Positions 42,832 through 51,465 of a stretch of DNA of 54,810 bases are shown here, piece by piece; position 1 is the first letter of the stretch; each line of letters starts with the position of its first letter. Both the position numbers and the translations under genes were made by a program. Origin of the DNA: Acetobacteraceae bacterium (GTDB taxonomy: Bacteria; Pseudomonadota; Alphaproteobacteria; Acetobacterales; Acetobacteraceae); assembly GCA_025352375.1 (NCBI GenBank), contig JANXTL010000209.1, positions 1 to 54,810 on the forward strand. The letters are read 5' to 3'. The notes beneath the pieces were generated by a model that was not told the DNA's origin, did no database searches, and worked only from the letters and a program-made list of their open reading frames with translations.

Positions 42832-43584
42832 TCAATCTATGCCGGTGACCTCGCCCAGCGTGTCGCCGATCGCCCGGTTGATCACCAGATCGGCGATCCC
42901 GTCCAACTGGGTTTCATCGCGATTCAGAATGACCAGGGCGGATCCGTTGCGCTTCGCCAGTTCCGGGAACCCGGCTGCGGGGTAAACCACCAGGGACGAA
43001 CCGATGACGATGAACAGGTCGGCAAGAAGCGTTTCACGCTGTGCCAACTGCATCTCCCGTTGCGGCATCGATTGGCCAAACGATATCGTTGCCGTCTTAA
43101 CCCAACCCCCGCACGCACAACTGGGCACGATGCGATCCCGTTCGAAATCGACCCGCAGCGCCCCAATCTCGAAGTGCTGCCCGCAATCGAGGCAATGGGC
43201 ATAGGTCGTGTTGCCGTGCAGTTCGATCACTTTATCGTCAGGAGTGCCGGAGTCCTGGTGCAACCCGTCGATGTTCTGGGTGATGACCGACGACGCCTTG
43301 CCGCGCCGTATTAACTCCGCCACCGCGCGATGACCGCGGTTGGGGGTCGCTTTGATCAGGATGTCCTCCATATCGAACCGGCGCTTCCAGGTTTCCCGTC
43401 GAGCGGCGTCGGAACGCATGAAGTCCGAGAAATCGATGGGCTTCATCTTCGTCCAGGCGCCGCCGGGGCTGCGGAAGTCCGGAATGCCGGATTCGGTGCT
43501 GATACCGGCGCCCGTGAAGATGACGACCCGCTGGGCGGCGTCGATCAGTTGGGCGAATTCGTCCAGGTCGGTGTCGACGGGCAT
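42832..43584 (-). CDS. Sir2-family NAD-dependent protein deacylase
   Basis: A 250-residue sirtuin that removes acetyl or other acyl groups from lysines using NAD+, releasing nicotinamide. Class signatures are VIFTGAGISTESGIPDFRS (about residues 21-38), ITQNIDGLHQDSG, the catalytic His in ELHG, a zinc ribbon with Cys pairs CLDCG and SCACGG, and IGSSLVVYPAAGF. ATG 43584 gives a normal start; the longer open frame upstream reads through a decayed gene fragment. It is the first gene of a minus-strand group with the ClpP-like protein and enoyl-CoA hydratase. A nicotinamidase gene lies about 2 kb away and could recycle the nicotinamide. Confidence 0.95.
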   Translation of the reverse strand: MPVDTDLDEFAQLIDAAQRVVIFTGAGISTESGIPDFRSPGGAWTKMKPIDFSDFMRSDAARRETWKRRFDMEDILIKATPNRGHRAVAELIRRGKASSVITQNIDGLHQDSGTPDDKVIELHGNTTYAHCLDCGQHFEIGALRVDFERDRIVPSCACGGWVKTATISFGQSMPQREMQLAQRETLLADLFIVIGSSLVVYPAAGFPELAKRNGSALVILNRDETQLDGIADLVINRAIGDTLGEVTGID

Positions 43585-43645
43585 GGGAGGTCTCCGGCGG
43601 CAGGGTCGTTCGGCGCCAGACGTTAACGCCTGCGATCTGTTGGGG

Positions 43646-43775
43646 CTAGCCGTCCTTGTCCAGCCGCACATCCTCGAAGCGCCAGGATGCCGTAGTTCTT
43701 GACGTATGGGTGCCAGCAGCCCGCCTGCATGGCCTGATCGGTCACGGAACGCGAGACATCTTCCAGCAGGCGACA
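43646..43775 (-). pseudogene. Remnant of the 3' end of a family-5 substrate-binding protein gene
   Basis: This stretch repeats, with changes, the last part of the intact gene downstream on the same strand (43995 onward). LLEDVSRSVTDQAMQAGCW and HPYVKNYGI correspond to LLEDVARPVTYQAMQAGCW and HPYVKNYGI, and the end RFEDVRLDKDG with its TAG stop corresponds to RFEDVWLDKPE. A deletion of 23 bases between them shifts the frame. No upstream part of the gene is left, so it is a fragment from a partial duplication or a lost paralogue. The rest of 43585-43994 contains a long inverted repeat and no other gene. Confidence 0.8.
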
Positions 43776-43849
43776 TGCGCGGCCTATCGGGCGAAAGCTG
43801 GGTTGCCGCCGGGCTTTGAGTAACGGATCGGAGGGGCGGTCCGGCACGT

Positions 43850-43967
43850 CTTCGTGGCTCTGTGGCTCTGTGTTAATGCTTAACAAAATCGCCCCCAGAC
43901 TCCGGCCCAACAGACGGGGACAATCGCGACACAGCAAGCGTTAACACAGAGCCACCGAGCCACAGAG
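43850..43967. repeat. Long imperfect inverted repeat (32-base arms)
   Basis: The arms at 43850-43881 and 43936-43967 are inverted copies with 28 of 32 positions matching, separated by 54 bases. Both consist of TGGCTCTGTG-type units ending in TTAA(T/C)GCTT; such CTCTGTGG-rich palindromes recur between genes in many bacteria. It lies between the decayed fragment and the stop of the intact transporter gene, where it could also act as a hairpin in the transcript. Confidence 0.75.
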
Positions 43968-43994
43968 TTCTTCCTATACCACAACAGTCCGGTT

Positions 43995-45578
43995 TTATTC
44001 CGGTTTATCCAGCCACACATCCTCGAACCGCCAGCCGTTGTAGATGCTGTTCAGCATGATGCCGTAGTTCTTCACGTATGGGTGCCAGCAGCCCGCCTGC
44101 ATGGCCTGATAGGTAACGGGACGGGCGACATCTTCGAGCAGGCGGCGTTCGATCTCCCAGACCAGTTGCCTGCGCTTTTGCCGGTCGGGTTCCTGGGATT
44201 GGGCGTCGAACATCCCCTGGATCTCCCGGTTGCAGTAATTCGTGTAGTTTCGCAGACTGCCGCAGCCGTAGTTTTCGTAAAACACCTGGTCCGGATCGTC
44301 CAGGGAATAACCCGTCGCGTTCATGCCGACCTGGTAGTCCTTCTTGAACACCCGGTTGTAGAACTGCGGTGTTTCCACGGCGTCCAGCTCCGCATCGATG
44401 TAGATGTCCTTCAAGTGATCCGACAGAATCAGGGCGGGATCGCGGAAGGTCGCGACGTTGCGGGTGAAGATCTTGATCGGCAGGCGCTTGTCCGGCCCGT
44501 ACCCCGCCTTTTGCATCAGGCCGCGCGCTTTGTCCCGCCGTTGCGCGACGTCCGCGCCGTAGCCCGGGAAGGTCGCCATAATCTCCGGCGGGACACCCCA
44601 CACGCCGGCGGGCGGCGGCAGCATCGATGCCCCGATACCATCCACCCCTTCGTTCATTATTTTATTGAACGCCGGCCGGTCCAGGGTCATCGCCAGCGCC
44701 TGCCGGATATCGGCGTTGTCGAACGGCGGTGCTTCCCGGTTGATAATCAGGTTGGAGGTCCCGATCGCCCGCAACGTGCATTGCACAGCCGGGGCCTGGA
44801 CTTTCAGATCCGCCATCAGGCGCACCGTGACGTCGGTCGGAAAGCTGATGTCGTATTTTCCCGACACCAGGCCCAGCATCCGTGTCGCGCGATTGGGAAC
44901 GATCGGCACCTCGATTTTATCCAGGTAAGGAAGGCCCTTTTTCCAGTAATCCGGGTTGCGTTCCAGACGGGCGATTTCGTTCATTTTGTATTCGACGAAG
45001 CGAAAAGGGCCGGTGCCCACCGGTTTGGTACGCATGGTGCCCGAGGGGACGTGGCACGGGTAAACCGGCGAATACCCGGACGCCAGCATCGCCAGCATGG
45101 AAGGCTGCGGCCGTTTCAGGTGGAACGTGACCTGATAATCGCCGTTCACCGATACCTCGGACAGGTTGGTGTACCATTCCTGCCGCGGGCTTTTGCGAAT
45201 TTTGCCGGGCACCAGGCCGGACACCATATCCCATGTGCATTTCACGTCGGCGCTCGTAAAGGGCTTGCCGTCATGCCACTTCACGCCCTCCCGCAACGTG
45301 AACGTCAGCGCGGTCCGGCTGGCATCCCAGGCCCATTGCGTCGCGAGGTCCGCCACGATGGTGTCGTCGCGGTTCTGCATTTTGTGCTGGTCATAGACGA
45401 CCAGGTTGTTGAACAGGCCCATGAAGGGCACGACGACCGAGATCGTGGCTTCCTCGTGCAGCGAAGGGCTGGGGGGCGTGTCGGTCAGCGGTATTGTCAG
45501 AGTCCCGCCGCGTTTTTGCGCTTGGGCCGCACCGGCCAGCAGCAACACGCACGCAAAACCCGCCCACAAGCGTCTCAT
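43995..45578 (-). CDS. ABC transporter substrate-binding protein, family 5 (peptide/nickel type)
   Basis: A 527-residue periplasmic binding protein of the DppA/OppA/NikA family. Signal peptide MRRLWAGFACVLLLAGAAQAQ is followed by KRGGTLTIPL, the family motif region TFTLREGVKWHDGKPFTSADVKCTWDMV, and the late region DNADIRQALAMTLDRPAF. ATG 45578 has a strong GGAGGGG upstream; a longer frame from 45617 is unlikely. The gene stands alone: no permease or ATPase genes are next to it, so transport partners must be elsewhere. A truncated copy of its own 3' end lies about 220 bases beyond its stop. Ligand is not predictable; dipeptides, oligopeptides or glutathione are possible. Confidence 0.92.
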   Translation of the reverse strand: MRRLWAGFACVLLLAGAAQAQKRGGTLTIPLTDTPPSPSLHEEATISVVVPFMGLFNNLVVYDQHKMQNRDDTIVADLATQWAWDASRTALTFTLREGVKWHDGKPFTSADVKCTWDMVSGLVPGKIRKSPRQEWYTNLSEVSVNGDYQVTFHLKRPQPSMLAMLASGYSPVYPCHVPSGTMRTKPVGTGPFRFVEYKMNEIARLERNPDYWKKGLPYLDKIEVPIVPNRATRMLGLVSGKYDISFPTDVTVRLMADLKVQAPAVQCTLRAIGTSNLIINREAPPFDNADIRQALAMTLDRPAFNKIMNEGVDGIGASMLPPPAGVWGVPPEIMATFPGYGADVAQRRDKARGLMQKAGYGPDKRLPIKIFTRNVATFRDPALILSDHLKDIYIDAELDAVETPQFYNRVFKKDYQVGMNATGYSLDDPDQVFYENYGCGSLRNYTNYCNREIQGMFDAQSQEPDRQKRRQLVWEIERRLLEDVARPVTYQAMQAGCWHPYVKNYGIMLNSIYNGWRFEDVWLDKPE

Positions 45579-45670
45579 AATTCCCCTCCCCGCGTATTGT
45601 GTGGAAGGCTCCGTCATTTTCCGTCGCGGCGCAACGTCGTGCTACCTTGCCGCCGCCACAGGAGACCGCG

Positions 45671-46300
45671 ATGCAGCCCGACACCGACATTCTCGGCCTG
45701 ATAGACGTGCAGCCCACCTTCATGCCGGACGGGGAGCTACCGGTCGCGGACGCCCACGCCATCGTGCCGGTCATCAACCGCCTGCTGCCCCGGTTCGCGC
45801 ACGCCTTCGCCACCCAGGATTGGCACCCGCCCGGCCACTTCTCCTTCGCCAGCACACATCCGGGGAAAACGCCGTTCGATGTGCTGGGCGACCAAACACT
45901 GTGGCCCGACCACGGCATCGCCGGCACCCCCAACGCCGCAATTCATGCCGCCATCGACCAGGCCCGAATCGAGGTCGTCATCCGTAAGGGCTTCCGTCCG
46001 CACCTCGACAGCTACTCTGCGTTTTTCGAGAACGACCGGACCACGGCCACCGGCCTGGACGGGTGGCTGCGGCAGCGGGGATTCCGGCGGATTTTCCTCA
46101 CCGGCCTCGCCACCGATTTCTGCGTCGGCTGGTCGGCCGAGGACGCGCTGCGGCTCGGTTACGATATCGCCATCATCGAGGACGCCTGCCGCGGCATCGG
46201 CATTCCGACGCTGGCGGGGCGAACCACCATCGACGATATGCGCGACAAGCTGGCTGCGTTGGGCTGCCGGTTTATCGCCAGCGGGGACCTTGCCGCTTAG
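45671..46300 (+). CDS. pncA: Nicotinamidase
   Basis: A 209-residue isochorismatase-fold amidase converting nicotinamide to nicotinate for NAD salvage. The catalytic triad is recognisable: Asp12 in LIDVQPTF, Lys in VVIRKGFRP and Cys in LATDFCVGWSAEDA. Metal-binding residues appear in TQDWHPPGHFSFAS. ATG 45671 has AGGAG upstream (CAGGAGACCGCG); the longer frame from 45599 reads unrelated sequence. It is divergent from the substrate-binding protein gene with a 92-base gap. The nearby sirtuin releases nicotinamide, so the two could form a local NAD recycling pair. Confidence 0.95.
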   Translation: MQPDTDILGLIDVQPTFMPDGELPVADAHAIVPVINRLLPRFAHAFATQDWHPPGHFSFASTHPGKTPFDVLGDQTLWPDHGIAGTPNAAIHAAIDQARIEVVIRKGFRPHLDSYSAFFENDRTTATGLDGWLRQRGFRRIFLTGLATDFCVGWSAEDALRLGYDIAIIEDACRGIGIPTLAGRTTIDDMRDKLAALGCRFIASGDLAA

Positions 46301-46344
46301 GCCCCGCCCGCCGATAAACACTGGCAAGCGCGAAGGAGTCCCCG

Positions 46345-46437
46345 ATGAAAATGAAAGCCGCAGTGCTGCGAGAACAGTCGGCTAAGAGAGAACCGATCTA
46401 CCACGACAGCGGCCTGATTCTGCGACCGAACGGCTGA
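46345..46437 (+). pseudogene. Probable truncated alcohol dehydrogenase start (30 codons)
   Basis: A good AAGGAG precedes ATG 46345, which opens MKMKAAVLREQSAKREPIYHD and stops after 30 codons at 46435-46437. MK(M)KAAVLREQ is the usual beginning of zinc-dependent medium-chain alcohol dehydrogenases, but nothing of the remaining domains follows. The epimerase ATG lies one base after the stop, so translation of the remnant may now serve the downstream gene. The dehydrogenase origin rests on about ten residues. Confidence 0.45.
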
Positions 46438-46438
46438 A

Positions 46439-47368
46439 ATGGCGCATTTCCTCGTCACCGGCGGGGCCGGCTTCATCGGCTCCCACCTCTGCGACGCGCT
46501 GGTGGCACGCGGCGACCGGGTCAGGGTGCTCGACGACCTGTCCACCGGGCACCTGACCAACCTCCCGCCCGGCGTGGACTTCCAGAAGGGCGACATCGCC
46601 GATCCCGAAACCGCGCAGGCGGCGATGGATGGCATGGACGGCTGTTTCCACCTCGCCGCCATCGCCTCGGTCGAACGCGGCGTCACCGACTGGACCGGCA
46701 CCCATCGCGTCAACCTGGGCGGCACGATCGCCCTGTTCGACGCCATCCGCCGTTCGCACAACAAAATCCCGATGGTCTATGCGTCGTCGGCCGCCGTCTA
46801 CGGCGATTGCCAAACCAATCCGATCCACGAGGATTGCGAACGCGCGCCGCTGTCCGCCTATGGCGCCGACAAGCTGGGCTGCGAACTGCATGCAAAGGTC
46901 GCAAGCCACGTGCACGGCATCCCCACCGTCGGCCTGCGCTTCTTCAACGTGTATGGCCCACGGCAGGATCCGCGTTCCCCCTATTCCGGCGTGATTTCGA
47001 TTTTCTGCGAACGGATCGCCCGCGGCGCCCCCATCGCCATCTACGGCGACGGCGCGCAGACCAGGGATTTCGTGCACGTTTCCGACGTGGTCGCCGCGCT
47101 CTTGGCCGGTATGGCGCTGGGTGCCCCCGGCGCGTCCGTTTTCAACGTCTGCACGGGGATTGCGACATCGGTGCTCGATCTCGCGCATACGATCGCGAGC
47201 TTGGTCGGAAGCCGGCTCGATCACAGTTTCCAGCCCCCGCGTTCGGGCGAAATCCGGCACTCGCTCGGGGATCCAACCCGCCTTCGTGCCAGGTTGAACG
47301 CCAACGATCCCACACCCTTGCGTGCCGGGCTCAAGGAAGTGTTGGGGTGGATGGCCATGGGTCGATGA
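46439..47368 (+). CDS. NAD-dependent epimerase/dehydratase (UDP-glucose 4-epimerase type)
   Basis: A 309-residue extended short-chain dehydrogenase acting on nucleotide sugars. It has the NAD-binding TGGAGFIGSHL (residues 7-17), the catalytic YGADK (Tyr141, Lys145) after SSAAVYGDC and the substrate-side LRFFNVYGPRQDP and GDGAQTRDFVHVSDVV segments. It probably makes an activated sugar for the glycosyltransferases nearby; whether it is a 4-epimerase or another isomerase cannot be told. Its stop overlaps the next gene's ATG (ATGA at 47365-47368), so the two are translationally coupled. Confidence 0.92.
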   Translation: MAHFLVTGGAGFIGSHLCDALVARGDRVRVLDDLSTGHLTNLPPGVDFQKGDIADPETAQAAMDGMDGCFHLAAIASVERGVTDWTGTHRVNLGGTIALFDAIRRSHNKIPMVYASSAAVYGDCQTNPIHEDCERAPLSAYGADKLGCELHAKVASHVHGIPTVGLRFFNVYGPRQDPRSPYSGVISIFCERIARGAPIAIYGDGAQTRDFVHVSDVVAALLAGMALGAPGASVFNVCTGIATSVLDLAHTIASLVGSRLDHSFQPPRSGEIRHSLGDPTRLRARLNANDPTPLRAGLKEVLGWMAMGR

Positions 47369-48114
47369 CCGCCGCCTTGGAACTGTTGAAATCGCTCGCC
47401 GTTAATTTGCTGATCCCGCCATTCGGATTCGCGACCCTGGCGGCGTTATCCCTGCTGCTGCCGGTGCGCAACCGGTTGCGCGGCTTCCTGTTGGGCACCA
47501 CGATCGTCGGTCTGATCGCGCTCGGTATGCCGATCGTCGCCGATACCCTGCTGCAATGGCTAGAGGTCCGCTTGCCATCGCCAACGACGGGTTCACCGGT
47601 GCCGAGGGCCATCGTCGTGCTCGGGGCCGAAGTGCGACACACCACCGAGACGCCCTCGGTCGTCGTTGGCCCGCTGTCGCTGGAGCGGCTCGCCGCCGCG
47701 GCACGGCTGCAACGGAAAACCGGGCTGCCGGTACTGGTCTCCGGCGGCACGTTGCAAACGGACACGCCGCCCATTGCCGACGTTATGGCGGAAAGTATGC
47801 GCGACGACTTCCGTGTCCCGGTGCAGTGGCGCGAGAAGCATTCCCTTACGACGTGGGAGAATGCGCGTTTCAGTGCCGATATTCTGAAAAAGGAAGGAAT
47901 CACCTCAGTCTACGTCGTCACCCATGCCTGGCACATGCGGCGGGCGCTGCTCGCGTTTCGGGGCACCGGCCTGATCGTTACCCCGGCACCGACGCCACCC
48001 GACCGGAAGGATGGGCCGATCCTCGACGATTTCGTCCCACGCGTCTCGACCTGGAAAGTCAGCTATTTCGCGCTGCACGAATGGATCGGCTATGTGTGGT
48101 ATACACTCCGCTGA
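47365..48114 (+). CDS. YdcF/ElyC-type DUF218 membrane protein
   Basis: A 249-residue protein with two N-terminal membrane segments (AVNLLIPPFGFATLAALSLLL and GFLLGTTIVGLIALGMPIVADTL) and a cytoplasm- or periplasm-facing DUF218 domain. The domain pattern is IVVLGAEVRHTTETPS, LPVLVSGGTL, SLTTWENARFSADILKKEGI and VTHAWHMRRALLAFRGTGL. In Enterobacteria, ElyC-type relatives affect lipid-carrier or cell-wall sugar metabolism, but function here is unproven. ATG 47365 overlaps the epimerase stop; a much longer frame through the epimerase is a shadow. The last 23 bases overlap the start of the next gene. Confidence 0.88.
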   Translation: MTAALELLKSLAVNLLIPPFGFATLAALSLLLPVRNRLRGFLLGTTIVGLIALGMPIVADTLLQWLEVRLPSPTTGSPVPRAIVVLGAEVRHTTETPSVVVGPLSLERLAAAARLQRKTGLPVLVSGGTLQTDTPPIADVMAESMRDDFRVPVQWREKHSLTTWENARFSADILKKEGITSVYVVTHAWHMRRALLAFRGTGLIVTPAPTPPDRKDGPILDDFVPRVSTWKVSYFALHEWIGYVWYTLR

Positions 48115-49153
48115 CATCCAGGCGTATTCATCGCTGGATGCGTTGCCGGACGACGTTTCGCCGCTCCTGGCCGCGGCGGACTCGCTTTTCGGCAAGCGAG
48201 GCTGGTGGCAGACAGTCATAACCCATGCGATGCCGGACGGCGCCGAACCTTGTTTCGTCGTCTGTCGGATCGACGGCACGGTGGCGGGCTTGTTCCCAAT
48301 GCAGAAGCTGGCAACGGGCGCTGTTGGTAGCCTCACAACGCCCTATAGCTGCCTCTACACGCCGCTGATCGCCCCGGGAGCCGACGCGCCAGCCGTTTTT
48401 GCAGCGTTTGGCCGGTTCTGTCGGCCGCACGCCGTCGTCCGCCTCGACGGGTTGCCGGTGGACTGGCAGTATTGGGATGCGCTGACCGTGGGACTTCGAG
48501 CGGCAGGTCTCATTCAGCGTCGCTTCGATCATTTCGGCAATTGGCACGAGGATGTCGCGGGGCTCGATTGGACTGCTTACCTCGCCCGTCGTCCTGGTGC
48601 GTTACGCGAAACGATACGCCGCCGCTTGCGGCGGGCCGAACGGCTGATCGATGCGGAATTTGCCGTGGCAGGCGATGCCGAAGGGCTCGACGTTCGCATC
48701 GCCGCGTTCGAGGACGTCTACGCCCGAAGCTGGAAGAAACCAGAACCGTTTCCAACCTTCAACGCAGCGCTGATGCGAACCGCCGCGGCGCTCGGAATTT
48801 TGCGCACCGGGCTTTGGTCCATCGACCGGCACCCGGTCGCGGCGCAGTTCTGGATCGTGGAACACGGCCACGCGACGGTGCTGAAACTCGCGCACGATGA
48901 AGCGTTCAAAGCCCACTCCCCCGGCACCGTGCTGACAGCGCACATGCTGCGGCATTTGTTGGACCGCGAAAAGGTGGATGACATCGATTTCGGACGGGGC
49001 GACGACCCGTACAAGCAGGACTGGGTTGGCGAGCGCCGCCAGCGCGTCGGGCTGATCATTCTGTCCCCATGGCGCATCCGCGGGGTATTGGCGTTGGCGC
49101 GCCACGACTCCGGACAATTGTATCGACGGTGGCGATCAAACCGTACGGCGTAG
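48092..49153 (+). CDS. GNAT/FemAB-like acyltransferase (BioF2-like), first copy
   Basis: A 353-residue protein of the two-GNAT-domain acyltransferase group. Visible features are the C-terminal core AAQFWIVEHGHATVLKLAHDEAFKAHSPGTVLTAHMLRHLLD followed by DDIDFGRGDDPYKQDWVGERRQRVGL, typical of CelD/BioF2-like proteins in polysaccharide clusters. ATG 48092 (MCGIHSADIQAYSS) lies in the last codons of the ydcF-like gene with a 23-base overlap; this start is the only one before the domain. It would modify an envelope polysaccharide or lipid; the substrate is not predictable. The 3' end overlaps the convergent gene by 18 bases. Confidence 0.85.
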   Translation: MCGIHSADIQAYSSLDALPDDVSPLLAAADSLFGKRGWWQTVITHAMPDGAEPCFVVCRIDGTVAGLFPMQKLATGAVGSLTTPYSCLYTPLIAPGADAPAVFAAFGRFCRPHAVVRLDGLPVDWQYWDALTVGLRAAGLIQRRFDHFGNWHEDVAGLDWTAYLARRPGALRETIRRRLRRAERLIDAEFAVAGDAEGLDVRIAAFEDVYARSWKKPEPFPTFNAALMRTAAALGILRTGLWSIDRHPVAAQFWIVEHGHATVLKLAHDEAFKAHSPGTVLTAHMLRHLLDREKVDDIDFGRGDDPYKQDWVGERRQRVGLIILSPWRIRGVLALARHDSGQLYRRWRSNRTA

Positions 49154-50434
49154 AACCGCGCGCCGGATTATCCGGAATCCCATGAATGCAAGCCCGACCG
49201 GTACCAGCACCGCCGCGGCGACCAGCCCATAGTTGGTATAGTTATCGCCATCGCCCATCTCGATTGCTTCGGTGTCTAACAACGATCTTGCGCCACTGCC
49301 CGGTCCGGCCAGTTCACCCCGAACAAGGATTGGGATCGTAAGCCGGTCGACACCGGCGCCGATCCCGCCGGGCGTCGCCGCGGCAATCGCAAACGTATCG
49401 ACTGGTATGGTGTCGACCGTTTCAGGCGCCAGCGGACGAAGGGCGCTCACGGTACTGATAACGGCCGGTGGGATCCCCCCGTTCCGGCCGCCATCCCGGC
49501 GATCCATCGGTTCGCGGTGTGCGGCTCCACCGCCGGGCGCGGCGATCGTGGCGGACAACATCGCGCTGTCTGACGGCCGTGTCGTAAGCAGGAGGTCCGG
49601 CTCCGGCCGCTGTCCGACCGGGCGGTATGTGTATCCCAGCGTCGAGGAGGCCGCCGCCCCCGCACCAAGCGTCGTTGGCCTCAAACGCGCGGTCGAGAAA
49701 CCGATCGTGGTCGCCGGGCCGGCGTCCAATTGATACTCCAGCCCCTTGCTCGCGGCGGGGCGGCCGGGGAGGGGAGAAATCGCCACGGTCGGCGTTGCCG
49801 AACCCGTCGCACTGATGATGGAGGCCTCGCGGGCCGCCCGCTCCCGGTCCGCATCGCCAACCGGCGACCGGACACCGATGAAAACCGAATGGGCGGGACT
49901 GTCCCGGAACGGCTCGCGCGCGATGAGTTCCATGCGATCCAGCGGCGCCAACGCCGAAGCCACGGTCACGCTGGGTCGATACATGTAGTTGTAGGACTGT
50001 TCTGGCGTCCCATTGACGACGATATCGCTCGTTGGCACCGAGAAGACGCCAGCGTCCTCGGCGCCGATTGTGCCTTTGAGATTACTGACATTGCCCGGAT
50101 TGCGCCGGCTGGGATTTGCGACCGACCCGACAAGTCCGGCATCGCCTCTGACCGGTACAGCGGCGCGATAGGTAAACGTCGCGCTCGGCGTTGACGCGCT
50201 GGGATCGGTGATCGTGGGGCGGCGGGATACCCCCGTTTCCACGGCGACGATGCCGCCGAACGCGGGGGCAGTGGGCGTACCGAGCGACAGGCTGTCCCGG
50301 ATGACGTCGGTTCGATCCACGGTTCCCGAGAGCATCGAGTCTGTGATCGCAGCAATCGGCGCGGCCGTGCTTCGCCCGCTGCCGAGCATCAGGAGCGCGA
50401 TGGTCGAGGTCGTGGAGACCAACCAACGCTTCAT
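49136..50434 (-). CDS. Exported protein of unknown function with C-terminal hydrophobic-Arg tail
   Basis: A 432-residue protein that I do not recognise. It has a signal peptide (MKRWLVSTTSTIALLMLGSGRSTAA), a long Ser/Thr/Ala/Pro-rich extracytoplasmic part with little predicted order, and a C-terminus made of an acidic stretch (EAIEMGDGDNYTNYG), a single membrane segment (LVAAAVLVPVGLAFMGF) and a basic end (RIIRRAVLRRTV). This three-part tail resembles sorting signals processed by exosortase-type enzymes, although the PEP motif is absent. The ATG overlaps the stop of the acyltransferase gene upstream (ATGA), so it is the last gene of a glycosyltransferase-acyltransferase-tailed protein operon. 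A simple tail anchor is the alternative. Confidence 0.7.
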   Translation of the reverse strand: MKRWLVSTTSTIALLMLGSGRSTAAPIAAITDSMLSGTVDRTDVIRDSLSLGTPTAPAFGGIVAVETGVSRRPTITDPSASTPSATFTYRAAVPVRGDAGLVGSVANPSRRNPGNVSNLKGTIGAEDAGVFSVPTSDIVVNGTPEQSYNYMYRPSVTVASALAPLDRMELIAREPFRDSPAHSVFIGVRSPVGDADRERAAREASIISATGSATPTVAISPLPGRPAASKGLEYQLDAGPATTIGFSTARLRPTTLGAGAAASSTLGYTYRPVGQRPEPDLLLTTRPSDSAMLSATIAAPGGGAAHREPMDRRDGGRNGGIPPAVISTVSALRPLAPETVDTIPVDTFAIAAATPGGIGAGVDRLTIPILVRGELAGPGSGARSLLDTEAIEMGDGDNYTNYGLVAAAVLVPVGLAFMGFRIIRRAVLRRTV

Positions 50435-51465
50435 GTTCCGCCGCCCAGGGCGTCCCGCACGTGCGCCGCGCGAGCCCTCATTCGCAGCGCCAACAGGCGC
50501 GGTGACCACCAAGGCCCGGCTATCTCCCAATGCATGGTATCGTGCCCGTCCGCGAGGCTGCGCTTATAGCGGTCGTCGCCCGCCAGAAAATTGTAAACCG
50601 CCATACCGTCCCTCGCACAAGCCTCGATCGCTATGCGATGGCAGGTCAATCCGGGTTTGAGGCGCGGGGTAGCCGGATCGTAAGCGAAGCCGCTCTGATA
50701 GGCGAGGACGTGCCCGCGATAGCGGAAGTTGTAGAGTATCCCGATCGTCCGTTCTCCAGCCGTCACGCGCCACAGGTCGGTTTCGCCGCGTGGCATTCCG
50801 CGACGGATCAGTTCGTGGTGGAAGCGGCCGAAGAATGGATCGGCGAAGCTGCCGGGCTTGCCACGGGCATTCCAGGTTGCCCGATGCATCCCGGCCATCG
50901 TGTCGAGCCAGTCGTGCGGTGTGGTTTCATCCTCGGCGCACGATGCCACGAGCGACCCGAACGCCGCGCATGCGCGGTCCGAGCGTCGGATTTGCTGACG
51001 GGTATTGGCGCTGCGACGGCTGAACCATCCGGCGTCGGTTCGGGCAAAGGGCGCCAATCGCGTCTGAGCCGACAGCCCGGAGAACGAGTCGGTCATCCCG
51101 CTCAGGACCAGATCGTAGCCCGAGGCCGCCGTCCGCAGGATCGCGTCGCGAACGTCGGACCGGCCGCGGGCGACCACCGGTCCATTGTACTCGACCGCCA
51201 GCCGATCCAGGTTTGGTATGCCCGTTTCGCTGAGAAACAGCCTGTCGCGAACGACGCTCCGGCGGCGGTTGAAGAGGGCGAGGCCAACGATTTCACCGGC
51301 GTCCCGCGCCTCGGCCAGGATGGGATCGGGAAAGCGTTCTTCGGGAAGGCAGCCGATCCAGGTCCAGCTTTGGAAGAACGAGAGATCGGATTTTTCCTCC
51401 AAGCCTCGCCAGCGTGCGCCCAGGGCGGCGAAGTCGCGGACCTCCGACAGACTGACCTCCGTCAA
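50431..51465 (-). CDS. GNAT/FemAB-like acyltransferase, second copy
   Basis: A 344-residue protein related in layout to the acyltransferase at 48092 and to the FemAB protein of the XrtA locus. It has a first domain (FFQSWTWIGCLPEERFPDPILAEARDAGEIVGLALF) and a second with YNFRYRGHVLAYQSGFAYDP followed by KPGLTCHRIAIEACARDGMAVYNFLAGDDRYKRSLAD, the usual BioF2-like core. The start is taken as TTG 51465, which overlaps the stop of the glycosyltransferase gene (TTGA) and has GGGGGA about eight bases before it; GTG 51483 is the alternative with a poorer ribosome site. The substrate is unknown; envelope glycan modification is inferred from neighbours. Confidence 0.82.
   Translation of the reverse strand: MTEVSLSEVRDFAALGARWRGLEEKSDLSFFQSWTWIGCLPEERFPDPILAEARDAGEIVGLALFNRRRSVVRDRLFLSETGIPNLDRLAVEYNGPVVARGRSDVRDAILRTAASGYDLVLSGMTDSFSGLSAQTRLAPFARTDAGWFSRRSANTRQQIRRSDRACAAFGSLVASCAEDETTPHDWLDTMAGMHRATWNARGKPGSFADPFFGRFHHELIRRGMPRGETDLWRVTAGERTIGILYNFRYRGHVLAYQSGFAYDPATPRLKPGLTCHRIAIEACARDGMAVYNFLAGDDRYKRSLADGHDTMHWEIAGPWWSPRLLALRMRARAAHVRDALGGGT

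Noticed and set aside
46807-47364. Upstream extension of the ydcF-like frame
   Set aside because: It overlaps the epimerase in another frame and reads as low-complexity Arg-rich sequence; the ATGA junction fixes the start at 47365.
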